Origin: Vitrella brassicaformis
Lineage: Eukaryota; Sar; Vitrellaceae
DNA: 57,023 bases
Direction of reading: 5' to 3'
Assembly (NCBI GenBank): GCA_001179505.1
Contig: CDMY01000272.1
Span: 83,590 to 140,612 of the forward strand
Under the pieces are notes generated by a model. It worked only from the letters and a program-made list of their open reading frames with translations. It was not told the DNA's origin and made no database searches. Positions 1 to 11,100 of the stretch are shown piece by piece (the first letter of the stretch is position 1; the number at the start of each line of letters is the position of its first letter). The translations under genes were made by a program, and so were the position numbers.

Positions 1-440
1 GTCCGCTGAGACGGCGTCGTCAAGCAGATCTTGATGAAGACCCAATTGAGGCTCGGGGGGATGTGGGAGAGCGTGCCGGGGGGGCGAGAAGGACGCCAGA
101 GGAAGAGCCAATAAGGCTGAGCGATATGATGAGCTGCGGCGGGCAGCATCACGAGGAAAGGTCGGAGACGCCAACCACAGCCAAATGGGCACGGACGAGG
201 ACGGGACGAGGACCAACATGACCCCCAGAGGGAGGGGAAGCCGATGGCATCCTCAGCCAAAAGAAAACAAGGCTGAGGATGCCTCGAGATCTGCCTTGGG
301 ATCTGCGAGCTCAAATGAAGGGGGATTCTCTCCCTTTCGGAGACGCTCCAGCTCGCATTTGCGAGCTCAGAATGATGCGAAGAACGTGTGGGTGGTTTCT
401 GGGCTTCACGGGCACTGACGCGCTTGCCTGAGCCACACTG
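1..440. other. 5' flank of the senescence-domain gene
   Basis: No convincing gene is seen here. An open frame at 185-418 is short, has no recognisable domain and overlaps a strong hairpin, so I do not call it. The stretch probably holds the promoter and 5' UTR of the gene starting at 441. It contains the inverted repeat at 246-283 and a second, imperfect inverted pair (GCGAGCTCAAATG at 305-317 against CATTTGCGAGCTC at 356-368). Confidence 0.5.
246..283. repeat. Perfect 13-bp inverted repeat (hairpin)
   Basis: GGCATCCTCAGCC (246-258) is followed by a 12-base A-rich loop and then its exact reverse complement (271-283). It lies about 160 bp upstream of the start codon at 441, so it may be a 5' UTR hairpin or part of a small mobile-element remnant. 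Confidence 0.8.
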
Positions 441-999
441 ATGACAGATCTATCGGAAAAGCCTGCTCCTTCGACCCCTCCGGATGCTCCGGATGAGTTT
501 CTCTTCCGCATCAATGAGATGGCGCTGTGCAGGCTCGCCGAGGAGCAGCCAGCCAGCCGTGGAGAGGAGAATCAGCCGAGCGAGGCGACGGAGCGGCCTT
601 CGACCCAACAGCAGCAGCAACAGCAGCCAAAGCGGCGGGAAGAAGAGGCGAGCAGCAGCTTGATTCTGCACGAGGGTGCGATGGAGGTGTACCAGAAGTC
701 GGGCGAGGGCATTGGGTTGGTGTTGGTGTGCGGGTGCTGGCGGATAGAGCTGGACAAGGACTCGCCGGTCCACTGCACCAGTCCCAATGTCTACACCTTC
801 CCCATCACGGTGGACGGCAAGACGCAGCTAGTCGGGCTCATCCTATCTGAGTGAGTGAATATGAGTGGGGGGAGGGTGGCTAACAATGCAAGTACGACTA
901 TATTGTGTTCTGTCTGTGTGCAGGCGGACCCCGGTGAAGGATGTGGACCTCCTGCAAGCTCTTCTCCTGTACTTCGTTCACCTGCACACACGACAGGTA

Positions 1000-1031
<32 letters not shown>

Positions 1032-2659
1032 GTCACTCACGTCGGCCTGCCTGCACTGCGTGTGTCGTCTCACTCATTCATTCGTGCAGGGCGACGTCAC
1101 CCCCCGCGTCATCGCAGAGCAGTCCCAACAGATCCAGAGGCCGCTGCCTTCTCCCGCGGCCGCCGCTGCACCCGAACCTGCCCCCCGCGTCCCGTCTGGC
1201 CCTCCCCCGCGGCCCCTGGCGCCAGGTCTGAAGTTCCACGAGCGAATGGATGAGCTCAACCGTTGGATAGAGGTGGAGGCCAAGCCACGAGTGGAGGCAC
1301 TCGAGAGAGCCATCGACGTTAGACTCCCGCAGCTGGGTGAGCTCACTTGCCACTTGCAGGGAACCAAAACCAGGCGCCCGTTGATGCGTTGATGTGTGTT
1401 GCTGCGTTGTTGTCCTTCATGACAGATCCGCATGACCCTGCTGGCAGCTGTGCTGACTGGATCGGCTCGGGTCTGAAGAGCGCCTCTTTGGTGCTGGCTG
1501 GGGGGCTGCAGAGGGGTGCATCCATGGCCAGCAGCGGCATGCGCCGCGGAGTCGATCGCATCAAACCCAACCTCCCGCAGGCTCAAGGTACACAGACGGA
1601 TGGATGGATGGATGGACAGCCGGCAATACAGACGTGCGACAGCGTGTGCATGGCTGTATGTGTGTGTGTGGCAGAGCCGGTGGTCGTGCACGACAATGTG
1701 CGGCGGATGGTACAGAGCACTCGACGGGTCACTCAGGGAGCCGCGGACTGGTCCCTCAGAGGTGTGTTGCTGTACCCATGACACCCAAATGACGATGCAC
1801 ACACCCTCCCTCCCTCCCTCCCTGTCTGTCTGCGTGTGTGCCCTGCAGTGTGGCGCAGGTTTGTCAACTGGAGTGGCCAAGCCAGCCGTTACATCTCAGA
1901 AGCCGTCAACTCCGATGAGCCCAACAACAGCCAGCCGCAGGAGCCATCCCCAGCTCCCCCAGTGCGCACAGTCAGGTGTGAGGCGTCACCCGACTTGGAT
2001 GATGCCGCGCTGGCGTCGAGGGCGGACGGGGCCCTGTCTTTGGGTGTGACGATGAGGCGGCGGCAGTATCGGCCGGTGGTGACGCTCTTCTCCTCCGCAA
2101 TTGAGAGCACTTGCAACATTTTCGACGCACTGTTGATCGCGGGAGACACCGTGCTCAGCGGCGGAGGTAGGTTGCGCATTGATGATCCGCAGACCAGCCA
2201 GCGGATGTGTGTGTGTGTGTGTGTGTTGTGCTGCTATCTGCAGCCGAGAATGTGTCCGACCTGATCCGCCATCGCTATGGGGACGATGTGGGTGCCGTCA
2301 CGCGGGACGGTCTGATGACGGGTGTCGACGCTTACAGGTTCCACCGCATGGTGGGCGCCCTCGTCTCGCCGGCCTCCCTGGCACGCTCGGCCATCCGCGG
2401 CACGGCCATCGAGGCCGGCAGGACACTCGAAGAGCCGGAGAACGTCAGGACACTGGCTGAGGCGGCATCGTCACCTGATCTGCTCGAGAAGGCGCGTGTG
2501 GCTGAGGGAGAGCAGCTGGGTGATGGCATGACGCCGCTGCGGACGAGCGAGAGCGACCCGACTTTGGGAACGCCGAAGTCGGGGGCGGGGAGGGAGGCGG
2601 CGGCTGCGGCTGCGGCTGCGGATGTGGCTGTGATGCGCTCACAGACGGGAGGGATGTAG
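441..2659 (+). CDS. Senescence/spartin-like domain protein, 7 exons
   Basis: The frame closes exactly over seven exons: 441-850, 924-996, 1090-1336, 1426-1587, 1675-1761, 1849-2166 and 2244-2659, giving 570 aa. All six introns are GT-AG, and the last four are all phase 1. The N-terminal part has a poly-Gln tract and a stretch with 'GEGIGLVLVCGCWRIELD'. The central region (about residues 250-330) reads 'DWIGSGLKSASLVLAGGLQRG', repeated small-residue amphipathic helices typical of the plant ERD7/senescence and spartin C-terminal domain family. Members of that family sit on lipid droplets or membranes. The tail is Ala-rich and low complexity. The start is the first in-frame ATG of the exon. The domain call rests on pattern recognition of one region; a different amphipathic-helix protein is possible. 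Confidence 0.6.
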
Positions 2660-3798
2660 GATGGATGGATGGGATGAGCTCAGACAGGGAGCGAGGAGTG
2701 CCTTTTGTTGCTTGCTGTGATTTGTGAGACGGTCACTGATCGGTTTAGTCAATGAGGGAGCGTTATTTGTCTGAGAAAGAAAGGGAGGGAGGGTAGGAGG
2801 GTGCCGTGGACGCCCACATGGAAGCACACATGGAGGTGAACATGGCACCCTGAGTGAGTGACCACCATGGACTTTCTCTTTTTCTCCGATGTGTCTGTGT
2901 TTCTGTGGGTGTTAAGTGGGTGTATGGGCGCGATGGGCGCATGAGACACATGAATCCACCACGGCCATGGCCGGCAAGGTGCGTGGTGGCTGGATGGCTG
3001 GCTGGGTGGGTGGACCAAGTGCAAACCAATGGATGGCTGATGTTGAGTGGCTTGCCGCATTCATGAGAACGAATTGGACAGACGTAAGTACTCTTTCATC
3101 ATTGAAGCGATGTCCGCTGCCATACACAAACATGTAGACAGACATCGTCTCCACATATGTCTGTCTATCGGTGCTTGGAGGGCGAGAGAAGGCATCGCGT
3201 CGTGTCCGGCATCAATCCATCCATCATGTCGTTGCAAGCGCAGTCCACTGTAGCCGGTTGGTGGTGTTGCTGTTGGTGTTGATGAGATGCAGCCGCGGTG
3301 TCAGGCCTTTCTGAGCGTTGCAGGGCTGTCTGTGTCCAAAAGTCACAACTTAGTGAGCGCATCACAGCGCCGGCGAGTCGGCATGGTGCATTGGCGCATT
3401 CATGAGTGGACCGGTATGTATGATCTATAGAATGGATCCCTTTTTCAATCGATGCATTCCAATGATTGCCGACAGTGCGTGTGGCTTACTGAGGGAAACA
3501 TGTATTGACACGCACACACACACATGAATGGTTCACCCACCCGCACGCACATGAGCCACCGAGTCGACAGACAGACAGACAGACAGAGTGTCCTACCGTC
3601 GGTCGGTCCGTTTGTCTGTTCGTAAGTACTTATTTACACAGGGACGGCAAGTGTGTTTTGTGGCTATCCTCTCTATCTCGCTGATCGAAGCGAATATATG
3701 AATGCCATCCACGATAGACGGACCGACCACACTTTGGTTTGGGCACACGTGCGGAGCGATCCCCTCCCTCCCTCCCTCTGCCATTCACAGCAAACGAT
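2660..3798. other. Spacer between convergent genes
   Basis: I see no gene. It holds the 3' flanks of the senescence-domain gene (+) and the kinase gene (-), short GGAT and GACA repeats (for example 3568-3587), and one copy of a dispersed repeat at about 3311-3382. Confidence 0.55.
3311..3382 (+). repeat. Dispersed repeat, copy 1 (3' flank of kinase gene)
   Basis: Three collinear blocks, GAGCGTTGCAGGGCTGTCTG (3313-3332), TGTGTCCAAAAGTCAC (3331-3346) and GTGAGCGCATCA (3353-3364), recur exactly and in the same order on the opposite strand at 6135-6236. Both copies end near CGGCGAGTCGGC or a close variant. Confidence 0.75.
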
Positions 3799-4396
3799 CT
3801 ATCTGTCGGCCTTGGGCACCCACCGCACCTCCCTCCGTCCCCCTCTATGTCTCCTTGTCCCCCTCCCCCGGTCTGACTCACGCGACCTCGACGTCGGACG
3901 GCTGGGCGCCGCCGGCCTCCTTGGGGCCGGTCCGCTCGACGCAGCGGCGGGCGCATGCTTGGCCCCTTGGGGCTGGGGCGGCGGGGGGGTCGTGGGCTCG
4001 CTGTCGCTCGACGAGTCGGACTGGTCGATGTGCAGGATGTGGTTGCGGGCGGGCGACGAGGGGGCTGTGCACAGCGCCGTGGCGGCTGGTGGGGGCCAGG
4101 CTGATGTGCCGTCGTCACTCGCCAACCAGGGGTGCGCCAGCGCCTCGGCAGCTGCAGACAAGACAAAACAAAACGAGACATGCAGCGATTGATGCATTGG
4201 TAGTCGTCTTAGTTATTGACTTGACTAAGTCGATCAACACACCGGAGGCCATGCGCTGCTTCTTGTCTGCCGTCAGCAGCTTGCTGATGAGGTCCGCCGC
4301 CTCAGCCGACACGCCGTCGCTTGGAAGGAAACGAGGCCCCTACATGACCACACACACCAGAACCGACACAGACGTCAGTTTGATGGATGGATGGCC

Positions 4397-4427
<31 letters not shown>

Positions 4428-6025
4428 GCCGTCGTCCCTCCCTCCCTCACTGACCCTCTTCATGGCCCGCAGGACGGCTGGCTCGATGCTGCCGTCGTCG
4501 GGGACGGTGGCGGGGATATCGAACGGAAACCGGCAGGTCAGCAGATAGTACCTGTATGTGTGTGTGTGTGTGTCAGAGGAGAGAGGGAGGACACACAACA
4601 CACACAATAAGCAAACGACACGCCCATCAGACTATGCCGCTTGGGCCCTGTCTGCGCATGTGTGTGTTTGATTGTGTGTGGGGCGTACTTACAGTGAGAC
4701 GCCGATCGCCCAGAGGTCGCTGGCGGGGCTGTAGTCAAACCCTTCGAAGCACTCAGGGGCCTGCACACACACACACACACACAGACAGACAGTCAGATGT
4801 GCAGGTTTGTTTAGGTGAGGCAGCTTTGCTTTGGTTTGCTTTGGTGTGTGCTGACTGACTGACTGACCAGAAACTGGGGCGTGCCGGCGATCCGTGTGAC
4901 CTTGGGGCTGTGTGGCGTGATGATGTTGTCGAAGTCGATCAACATAACGCGCTCGCCGGTCCTCATTATGTTTCTCAGCGAAACATCCGCGTGCGTGATC
5001 TGCATATATTGATTGCCACACATACGCACATAAAGACAGACCTTCATGGAGACAGACAGGCTTGCAAGGGTGCCTTCCTTCCTCTCAGAGGACTTGTTGA
5101 CGTACATACGTACGTCGTGGGTGTGCAGCACTTGGAGGCCTCGCAAGGCCCCTTGGGCTATGTGCCTGACCTCTCCCTCGCTCACGCGCCCGAGACCCAT
5201 GCAGTCGCCCCCGCCCACCCACTCCATGACGATGTACAGGTACTCGTGGTCCCTCAGGACCTCGCTGGTGTAACAGAGGTGGGCGGAGTAGGGCAGACGT
5301 ATGAGCCGCCGGTACTTGTCCAGGTACTCGGCCTCGGTGAACAGGGAGCTAGGGTACCTGCAGGCAGGCAGGCCAGAAAGAAAAGCCATACATACAATCA
5401 GCAGTAAGGATCATCAATCAATACACACGGACGGACGGACGGGGAAGTATATATATATAAAAGTGCTGTGCTGGCTGTTTGGTAAACAAACTTGGGTGCA
5501 TTCATTCATTCATTTGTCCTTTCACCCAGCCAGATAGATAGCCATTCATTCACTAATTACTCACGTGAAGGCGTCACGGGGGAAGGCCTTGACGGCCCAG
5601 AAGAGGCCGGGGATGAACTCGTTATCCACCTTGAACACATAACCGTTCCTGTGAGTCAACAGACAGACAAACCGTCGATGGATGGATGACACACATAGAC
5701 ATACACACACGCACTCTGTCTGTCTGTGTGTGTGTGTGGCTCACTTACGCGCCTTCGCCCGCCTCTCCGGCGTACTGGAAGCCGTTCTCAGCCAACATAT
5801 GGCCGAAATCGTCGTACGTCTGCAGCATCACACACAGAAGGCATGCATGCAAGAGCCGCCAATCAATCAGCCAGCCGGCTGTCTCTCTGTCTGTCTGTGC
5901 CCCCCGCCAAGTGAACGTACCTTGGTCGTTCCGTCGTCAACAAGGTCGGCCTTGCCCTCAGGCTCATCCCCTGTGGCCAACTTGGTCATGCTAACGCCGC
6001 TCAGGCCGCACGGCATCGACGGCAT
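3799..6025 (-). CDS. Divergent Ser/Thr-type protein kinase, about 420 aa
   Basis: Nine exons read on the minus strand give a complete kinase domain. The glycine loop 'GEGANGYVFKV' (about residue 56) is split by an intron. The ATP-anchoring Lys is in 'FWAVKAFP' (about 78). The hinge reads 'YIVMEWVGGGD', the catalytic loop 'HADVSLRNIM' (about 172), the Mg-binding motif 'DFDNI' (about 192), and the activation end 'GTPQF..APECF', followed by 'DLWAIGVSLYYLL'. The C-lobe ends with 'AEALAHPWL', as in CAMK/CDPK-type kinases. A Ser/Pro/Arg-rich tail of about 100 aa follows, with no EF-hands. Two key positions deviate: the catalytic-loop Lys is Ser, and DFG is DFD. The kinase may therefore be atypical or inactive, though Asp, Asn and the beta-3 Lys remain. 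The start at 6025 is the first ATG after an in-frame stop at 6074-6076. It is divergent from the NYN gene. Confidence 0.75.
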
Positions 6026-6437
6026 CTCAATCACACCAGCAGCTGCAGCACCAAGGCAGCCGCACCCGGCCTACTACACGGACTTGCACGCGCCACACAG
6101 CGCCGTTCGAACTTCCGAGGCGAAAGCACTGCCCGCCGACTCGCCGGCCGCCGCTGTGACACTGATGCGCTCACGAAGGAAGTTGTGTGTGACTTTTGGA
6201 CACAGTTGGGGTCCGCAGACAGCCCTGCAACGCTCACGAAGGCGCTCGTCGTCGCAAAGCCGAAAAGGGGAGAGAAAGGGGTCGACTGGCAGCTCGCAGA
6301 AGGAAGGAGAGGAGAAAGAGGGGGAGGAGCGACGCATTTGCAGCTGCAAGAAGGCGGCGGGTGAGATTCACTCGAAGATCTGTCATTTTAACGAAACACA
6401 TGTGTGCACCCTGCTGTGTTCAGGTGTTTCATCTACG
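6026..6437. promoter_or_regulatory. Shared 5' region of kinase (-) and NYN gene (+)
   Basis: These 412 bp lie between two outward-facing start codons and must carry both promoters unless non-coding exons lie further out. They contain copy 2 of the dispersed repeat (6135-6236). No TATA box is evident. Confidence 0.5.
6135..6236 (-). repeat. Dispersed repeat, copy 2 (5' flank of kinase gene)
   Basis: This is the reverse-complement relative of the repeat at 3311-3382. It carries the same three exact blocks (6216-6235, 6189-6204, 6163-6174) in the same order, with short insertions between them. The two copies bracket the kinase gene as an inverted pair. Confidence 0.75.
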
Positions 6438-7566
6438 ATGGCCAGCTCGTCAGCGGCGGACAAGCCAAACCAGGTAAGACCATGGCACTGGCAGGAAATC
6501 GTTGATGTTGAACCTGTGTGCTCTTTCTGTCTGTGTCAGAATTCACTGCGCTGTGCTCTCGTGGTGGACGGAGCGAACTTCATTTTGGGCTGGCACGGCT
6601 ACCAGAGGCCGAAAACCGACAAGGTCAACATGCCCTACCAAGTGTTCGAGCACCACATCACGCGAATGATCAGCGACTTCCAAGACAAGACCGGGCGCAC
6701 AATACAGCTGGTGGACGGGCACGTCACGTTCGTCAATGCGGATCCTGTTCGGCGCATGGATCGCCTCGAGGAATTCCTCTCTAGCCGCTACAGAGGCGAT
6801 GAGCTTGAGACTCAGCTGAAATGGGCGAGGAATGACAAGAACAAGCTCATTCAGCTTCACAACCAAATTGCTGGCAAGAATGCCCGATATCCCTTCCAAG
6901 TAAAGCTGGTGGGCCTCAAGCCGAAGAGCCTCAAGCAGTCGGGAGGGGATACGCTGATCGCCGCGTGCCTGACGAAAGCGGCGATGGACAAGGGCGTGAA
7001 CGGTGTGATACTGTTCAGCGGCGATGGGGACTTCTGCCCCGTCCTGAAGATGATCAAAGAAACAATCTTACCCTTAACCACCACCACCACCACGGAAACT
7101 GTCCCTGATCCGAAGGTGTTCTTTGTCGCGTCGTTCGCCGCTTCACTCTCGTAATACATACTAACCCTCAGCACGCATGAGCGCCTGTTCGTGTGGTGTA
7201 CGATGCTTTCGGTGTGTTTTCTGCAGTGACGAGCTGAGAAAAGAAGCGCTCATCGTGCACGAGATCCACAAGGATGACGTGGCACCTACATCGATGCCGA
7301 GGCCTCAGCGAACTTGGCCCAGACACCAGACCCGCGAGATAAAGCAGTTCACGTTGATGGCGAGTTGGGGAGGTGCAGACGCATGTGAGGAAGAGGTCGG
7401 GGATGGCGCAGGCCTCCCTCTTAATGAGACGGAAGATGACGATGAAGATGGAGAGGGAGGCGTGGTCACTCTTGATCGAAATATGCCCTGTGACAACATC
7501 ATTGTTGACCCTGACATGCCCTGCTGTGACGACTTCTATTTGTTTTTTGGCTCAGCTTGGAAGTAG
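6438..7566 (+). CDS. NYN-domain (PIN-like) putative RNase, 328 aa
   Basis: Three exons (6438-6473, 6540-7150, 7227-7566) join in frame with GT-AG introns. The NYN fold, a PIN-like endoribonuclease fold found in LabA, MARF1 and related proteins, is shown by three features: the first strand with its acidic residue, 'CALVVDGANF' (about residues 17-26); the 'ILFSGDGDFCPVL' strand with two Asp (about 170-180); and the last strand, 'KVFFVASFAASLSDELRKEA', where the intron at 7151-7226 falls inside the motif. The acidic residues expected for metal binding are present. A Cys/Asp-rich C-terminal tail of about 80 aa has no recognised domain. The first intron is 66 bp, has no in-frame stop and could be retained; I spliced it because it has clean GTAAGA and CTGTGTCAG ends. 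Family function suggests cleavage of RNA; the target is unknown. Confidence 0.75.
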
Positions 7567-8185
7567 GTAGACGTAGGTGTTGGTCACATCATCCCGAGAA
7601 GAGGCAAGGACGAGTCATATCTTTTGCTCAAGTGTAGAATATGTGTGTGTGGTCGAGATGATCTGAGGGCTGTCTTGTATTGAGGAGTGGGTATTTGGGG
7701 CTGTGGGGAGGTGGACTGCCATACCCTGTGGGCTGCGAGTGTGATTGGATCACCAATTCGTCATGTTATGTGATAGAGTGCATCCTGAAGAGAGGCTTGT
7801 CTTCTGATCGATCAAATGTCTCCGAATGTCTGGAGGGACGATGAGCTTGGAGAGGGAGGGGCTTTGTATTTTGCTTTGTGCTCTTTTGCACTGCGCCGAT
7901 CCGATATGTGCGGAAGTTGGCAATTGCGTCGTCGATGGGGACAATGTTGATGATGCATGGCACTGTCTCGACTACTTGTTCAATCAATTGCAGTGGTCCA
8001 TTCCATCCGGGCAGCTCATGCGCCATGCAGCAGACGTCACAACCACCACAGCCAACACGTGGACACAACACTCACTCACTCCTTATGCAGCACCCAGCCC
8101 AGTGAAGCCCCATATCCTACGCACATCCACATCCCCGAATACCATCAATCCATCCTACTCCCTCCCCTCCCTCCCCTCTAGTGCG
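7567..8185. other. Spacer between convergent genes
   Basis: No gene is seen. It holds the 3' ends of the NYN gene (+) and the EF-hand gene (-), with the usual TG and CTCC repeats. Confidence 0.5.
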
Positions 8186-11100
8186 TCAGTTGTATGCCGC
8201 CCCGCCCCCCTCAGGCATGTTCTCTATCGGCGGCACCACCCGTGCCCTCTTCCCCCCCTCGCCCCCTAACGCCTCACTCAACATCTGGCCCGTCTCGCCC
8301 ATCCCCTCTACCTTGCCCTCCTCCTCTGCCACTGCTGGCGGCATCTGCGTCGCATCGAGCTCGTCGGCCATCAGGGGCTGCTGCTGCTGCTGCTGTTGCT
8401 GCTGCTGGCCGGCCTCCTCTGCGCCCTGGTCGACCTTGGCTGTCACCTCCACGGCTACGGCGTCCTTGTCTGGGATCTGGCCGTCGTACGGCGGCATCGT
8501 CATGGGGATGTCGAAGCACCCGTACGTCAGCAGGCGATACTCATCCGACTACAGGCACGCACCACACACACACACGCATTCATCCAAGGGGAAAAGGATA
8601 AAAGAGAGAGGGGGAGAATGCAGGGGACCTACCTTGATGTAGACGGCGCTGGCGATTGCGAATGTGGCTAGGAATGCGGGCCAGTCGAGGTTGGGTTTGG
8701 GTCGTGCTGTGCGGCGGCCTGACGGCTCCTGCTTCTGCAGTGCTGCGGCCGTCCAGCTGCCGCGGGACGTCGAGAGGTCGGGCGGCGGGGGAGGCGGGTT
8801 GAGGGAGAAGTGCTCACAGATCGACTTGAAATCCTCACGCACCTGCACACACAACACGACCCACACACATGACATGACATGACATGACATGACATGAGGG
8901 AGGGAGGGAATGGCGGGCGTGGCGTGACCGCTCACCTTCTCAATGGGCACGTGTGCGAGTACGAAGGCCGGGTGGGCGGCGAAGTTCATCTTGCCCAGCA
9001 GATCCTCTAGCGTGATGGCCACATTGGCCCCCTCACCACCACCACCCCCCTCCCCGCCCCCCTGCTGCTCGTTGCTATCAGCCCATCCCTCAGCACTTGG
9101 TGCCGGCGACCCGGTGGCCGCCTGCCAGGCCTTCTGCGTCCACTCCATGCGACGGGTGCTCATCCCGCCCTGAATGAGACACGCATGTGGTATGGGTGTG
9201 TGGGGGAGGAGGGAGGGGGAGGCTGGTGCATGGTATGTACCTGGAGCATGTCGAAGAAGGGTCCGTAGTGGAAGTGCCCGTCCATGTCAGCGTCGAAGGC
9301 CGAGAAGATGATGTCTCGCTCCACCGGCGTCAGGCCCAAACTCATCACGCGACACAGACGATGCCAATCCGACTTGGTCAGCACCTACGGACACACACAC
9401 ACACACACACTTACGGCCCGTGCACCGATCCTTCCTCGCCCCGCACTTGAGCGTACCTGTTTGCCGAATCCGTCGTACTTGTCTACAGCAGCGAGTAGGT
9501 TCTTCCACGGCTGCAGCAGCCGCGTCTGCGCCAGTCGGCCCCGCAGCCGACGGCAGATGAGCTCCAGGTTGTTGGAGAACACGTCACCAAACGCGAAGGT
9601 CAGGAACGACTTGGTCTGCACCCATCCCATGCAGCACATCCATCCATCCATCCACTTGTTGGCCCGCCCCTTCCCCCAGCTCACAGTGGGCGACTGGCGT
9701 GCGTCAGGTGCTCCCTCTAGGACGGGCAGGCGCAGGAATCGGCCGTATGAGCGTGGCGAGGGCGGGACGTCGATGTTGCGCGGCTGTGGGCCGGGGTGGT
9801 ACGGCGGCTGGGGGTAGTCTTTGGGCAGCGTCTTGCCGGTGGGCGGGGTGGTGTCATAGAGGAAGGGGTGCGGCTTGGCGTAGTACTGGTTGTCATCCTT
9901 GAACAGCTGCCGGTCGTAGATGTGCTCCTCGGCTGCACACACAAAGAGAGACCAGCAATGGTCATCCTGCTTATGTGTGTGCGTGTGTGGATGGTTGTTG
10001 GTTTGGGTCGTACGCTTGCGTGGCGGGTTTGGCGGCTCGCGTGCTGTGGGTGGTCTGAGTGCATCGTCCTCCTCCTCCTTGGCCGCCTCAGCTAGGTCCA
10101 GGTCAGGATCTACCAGCCCCCAACAACGGCTAACCATCGCTGAACCACAGACCACAAGCCACACAACACACAACACACACATGGGTTGGTTGTCGGTTCG
10201 TGTGTGTGTTGTGTGTCGTGTGTGTGTGCGGCAAAGGTTACTGTTGAAGTATGCATCATTCTGGTCGTCGACGAGTGCACTGACGACCGAGTAGTACTGG
10301 ATCCAATCGGCCCCGGTCACCATCACGTCGGCATCGTCCACACCACACACGCGATCGCCGCCGTGCTGACACACAGAGGGAGAGACAGGGGGAGGAGGAG
10401 GAGGAATGCATGTGTGTGTATGTGTGTGTGTCGGCGGGCACTCACCACGGCGGCAATGAATTTGGTGATTGATGTCTCGAACTCCTTGGCGATGAGCTCC
10501 GCCTCCGCCCGGCCCTGATCGACCAGCGGATGGGCGCCGGCCTGCAACACACAGACACACACACATCCATCCATCCATCCAGCCAGCCACAGACATACAA
10601 GAGCTCTCTCCACTAGACGAGAGGCAACCAACGGACCTGGAAGTTGTGTTTGATGACGCTGAGTGGTATCTGTCCGCCGGCCCTGCCCCCCATCTCGTCC
10701 CGGTCGAGGGCGTGGAAGGCGCACTCGACCATCACACGGCGAGCCGGCTTGATCGGACCCCACAGAACGGCCAACAGCCTAAGGAAATGACAGACAGACA
10801 CGTGTCGCATGGACGGATGTGTGTGTATGTGTGTGGATGTGTGTGTGAGGGTCGGTGGTTTACTTGGTGACGGGTACGAGGGCGATGGGTTTGCCAGCGA
10901 CTGTGTGTGTGTGTTTGGCGATGGACGTGTCGGCGAAGAGGGCGGCCTCCTCGGAGGGGCTCGCGTGGAGACCACACTGGACACACGCACGACGAAACTC
11001 TCCCATGTCTGAACCAAACACACAGACACAGATACAGATACAGATACAAGGAAAGGAATGATCGGCCCTCTATGTGTGTGTGTGTGTGTTACCGATGTGG

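Noticed and set aside
185-418. Short open frame before the first gene
   Set aside because: 77 codons, no domain, overlaps two hairpins and has exon-unlike composition.
5682-6437. Long plus-strand open frame upstream of the NYN start
   Set aside because: It runs antisense through kinase exons and repeat DNA; the protein is low complexity there.
6474-6539. Reading straight through the first intron of the NYN gene
   Set aside because: The frame stays open, but the segment has GTAAGA and CTGTGTCAG ends and adds residues unlike the domain start; retention remains possible.
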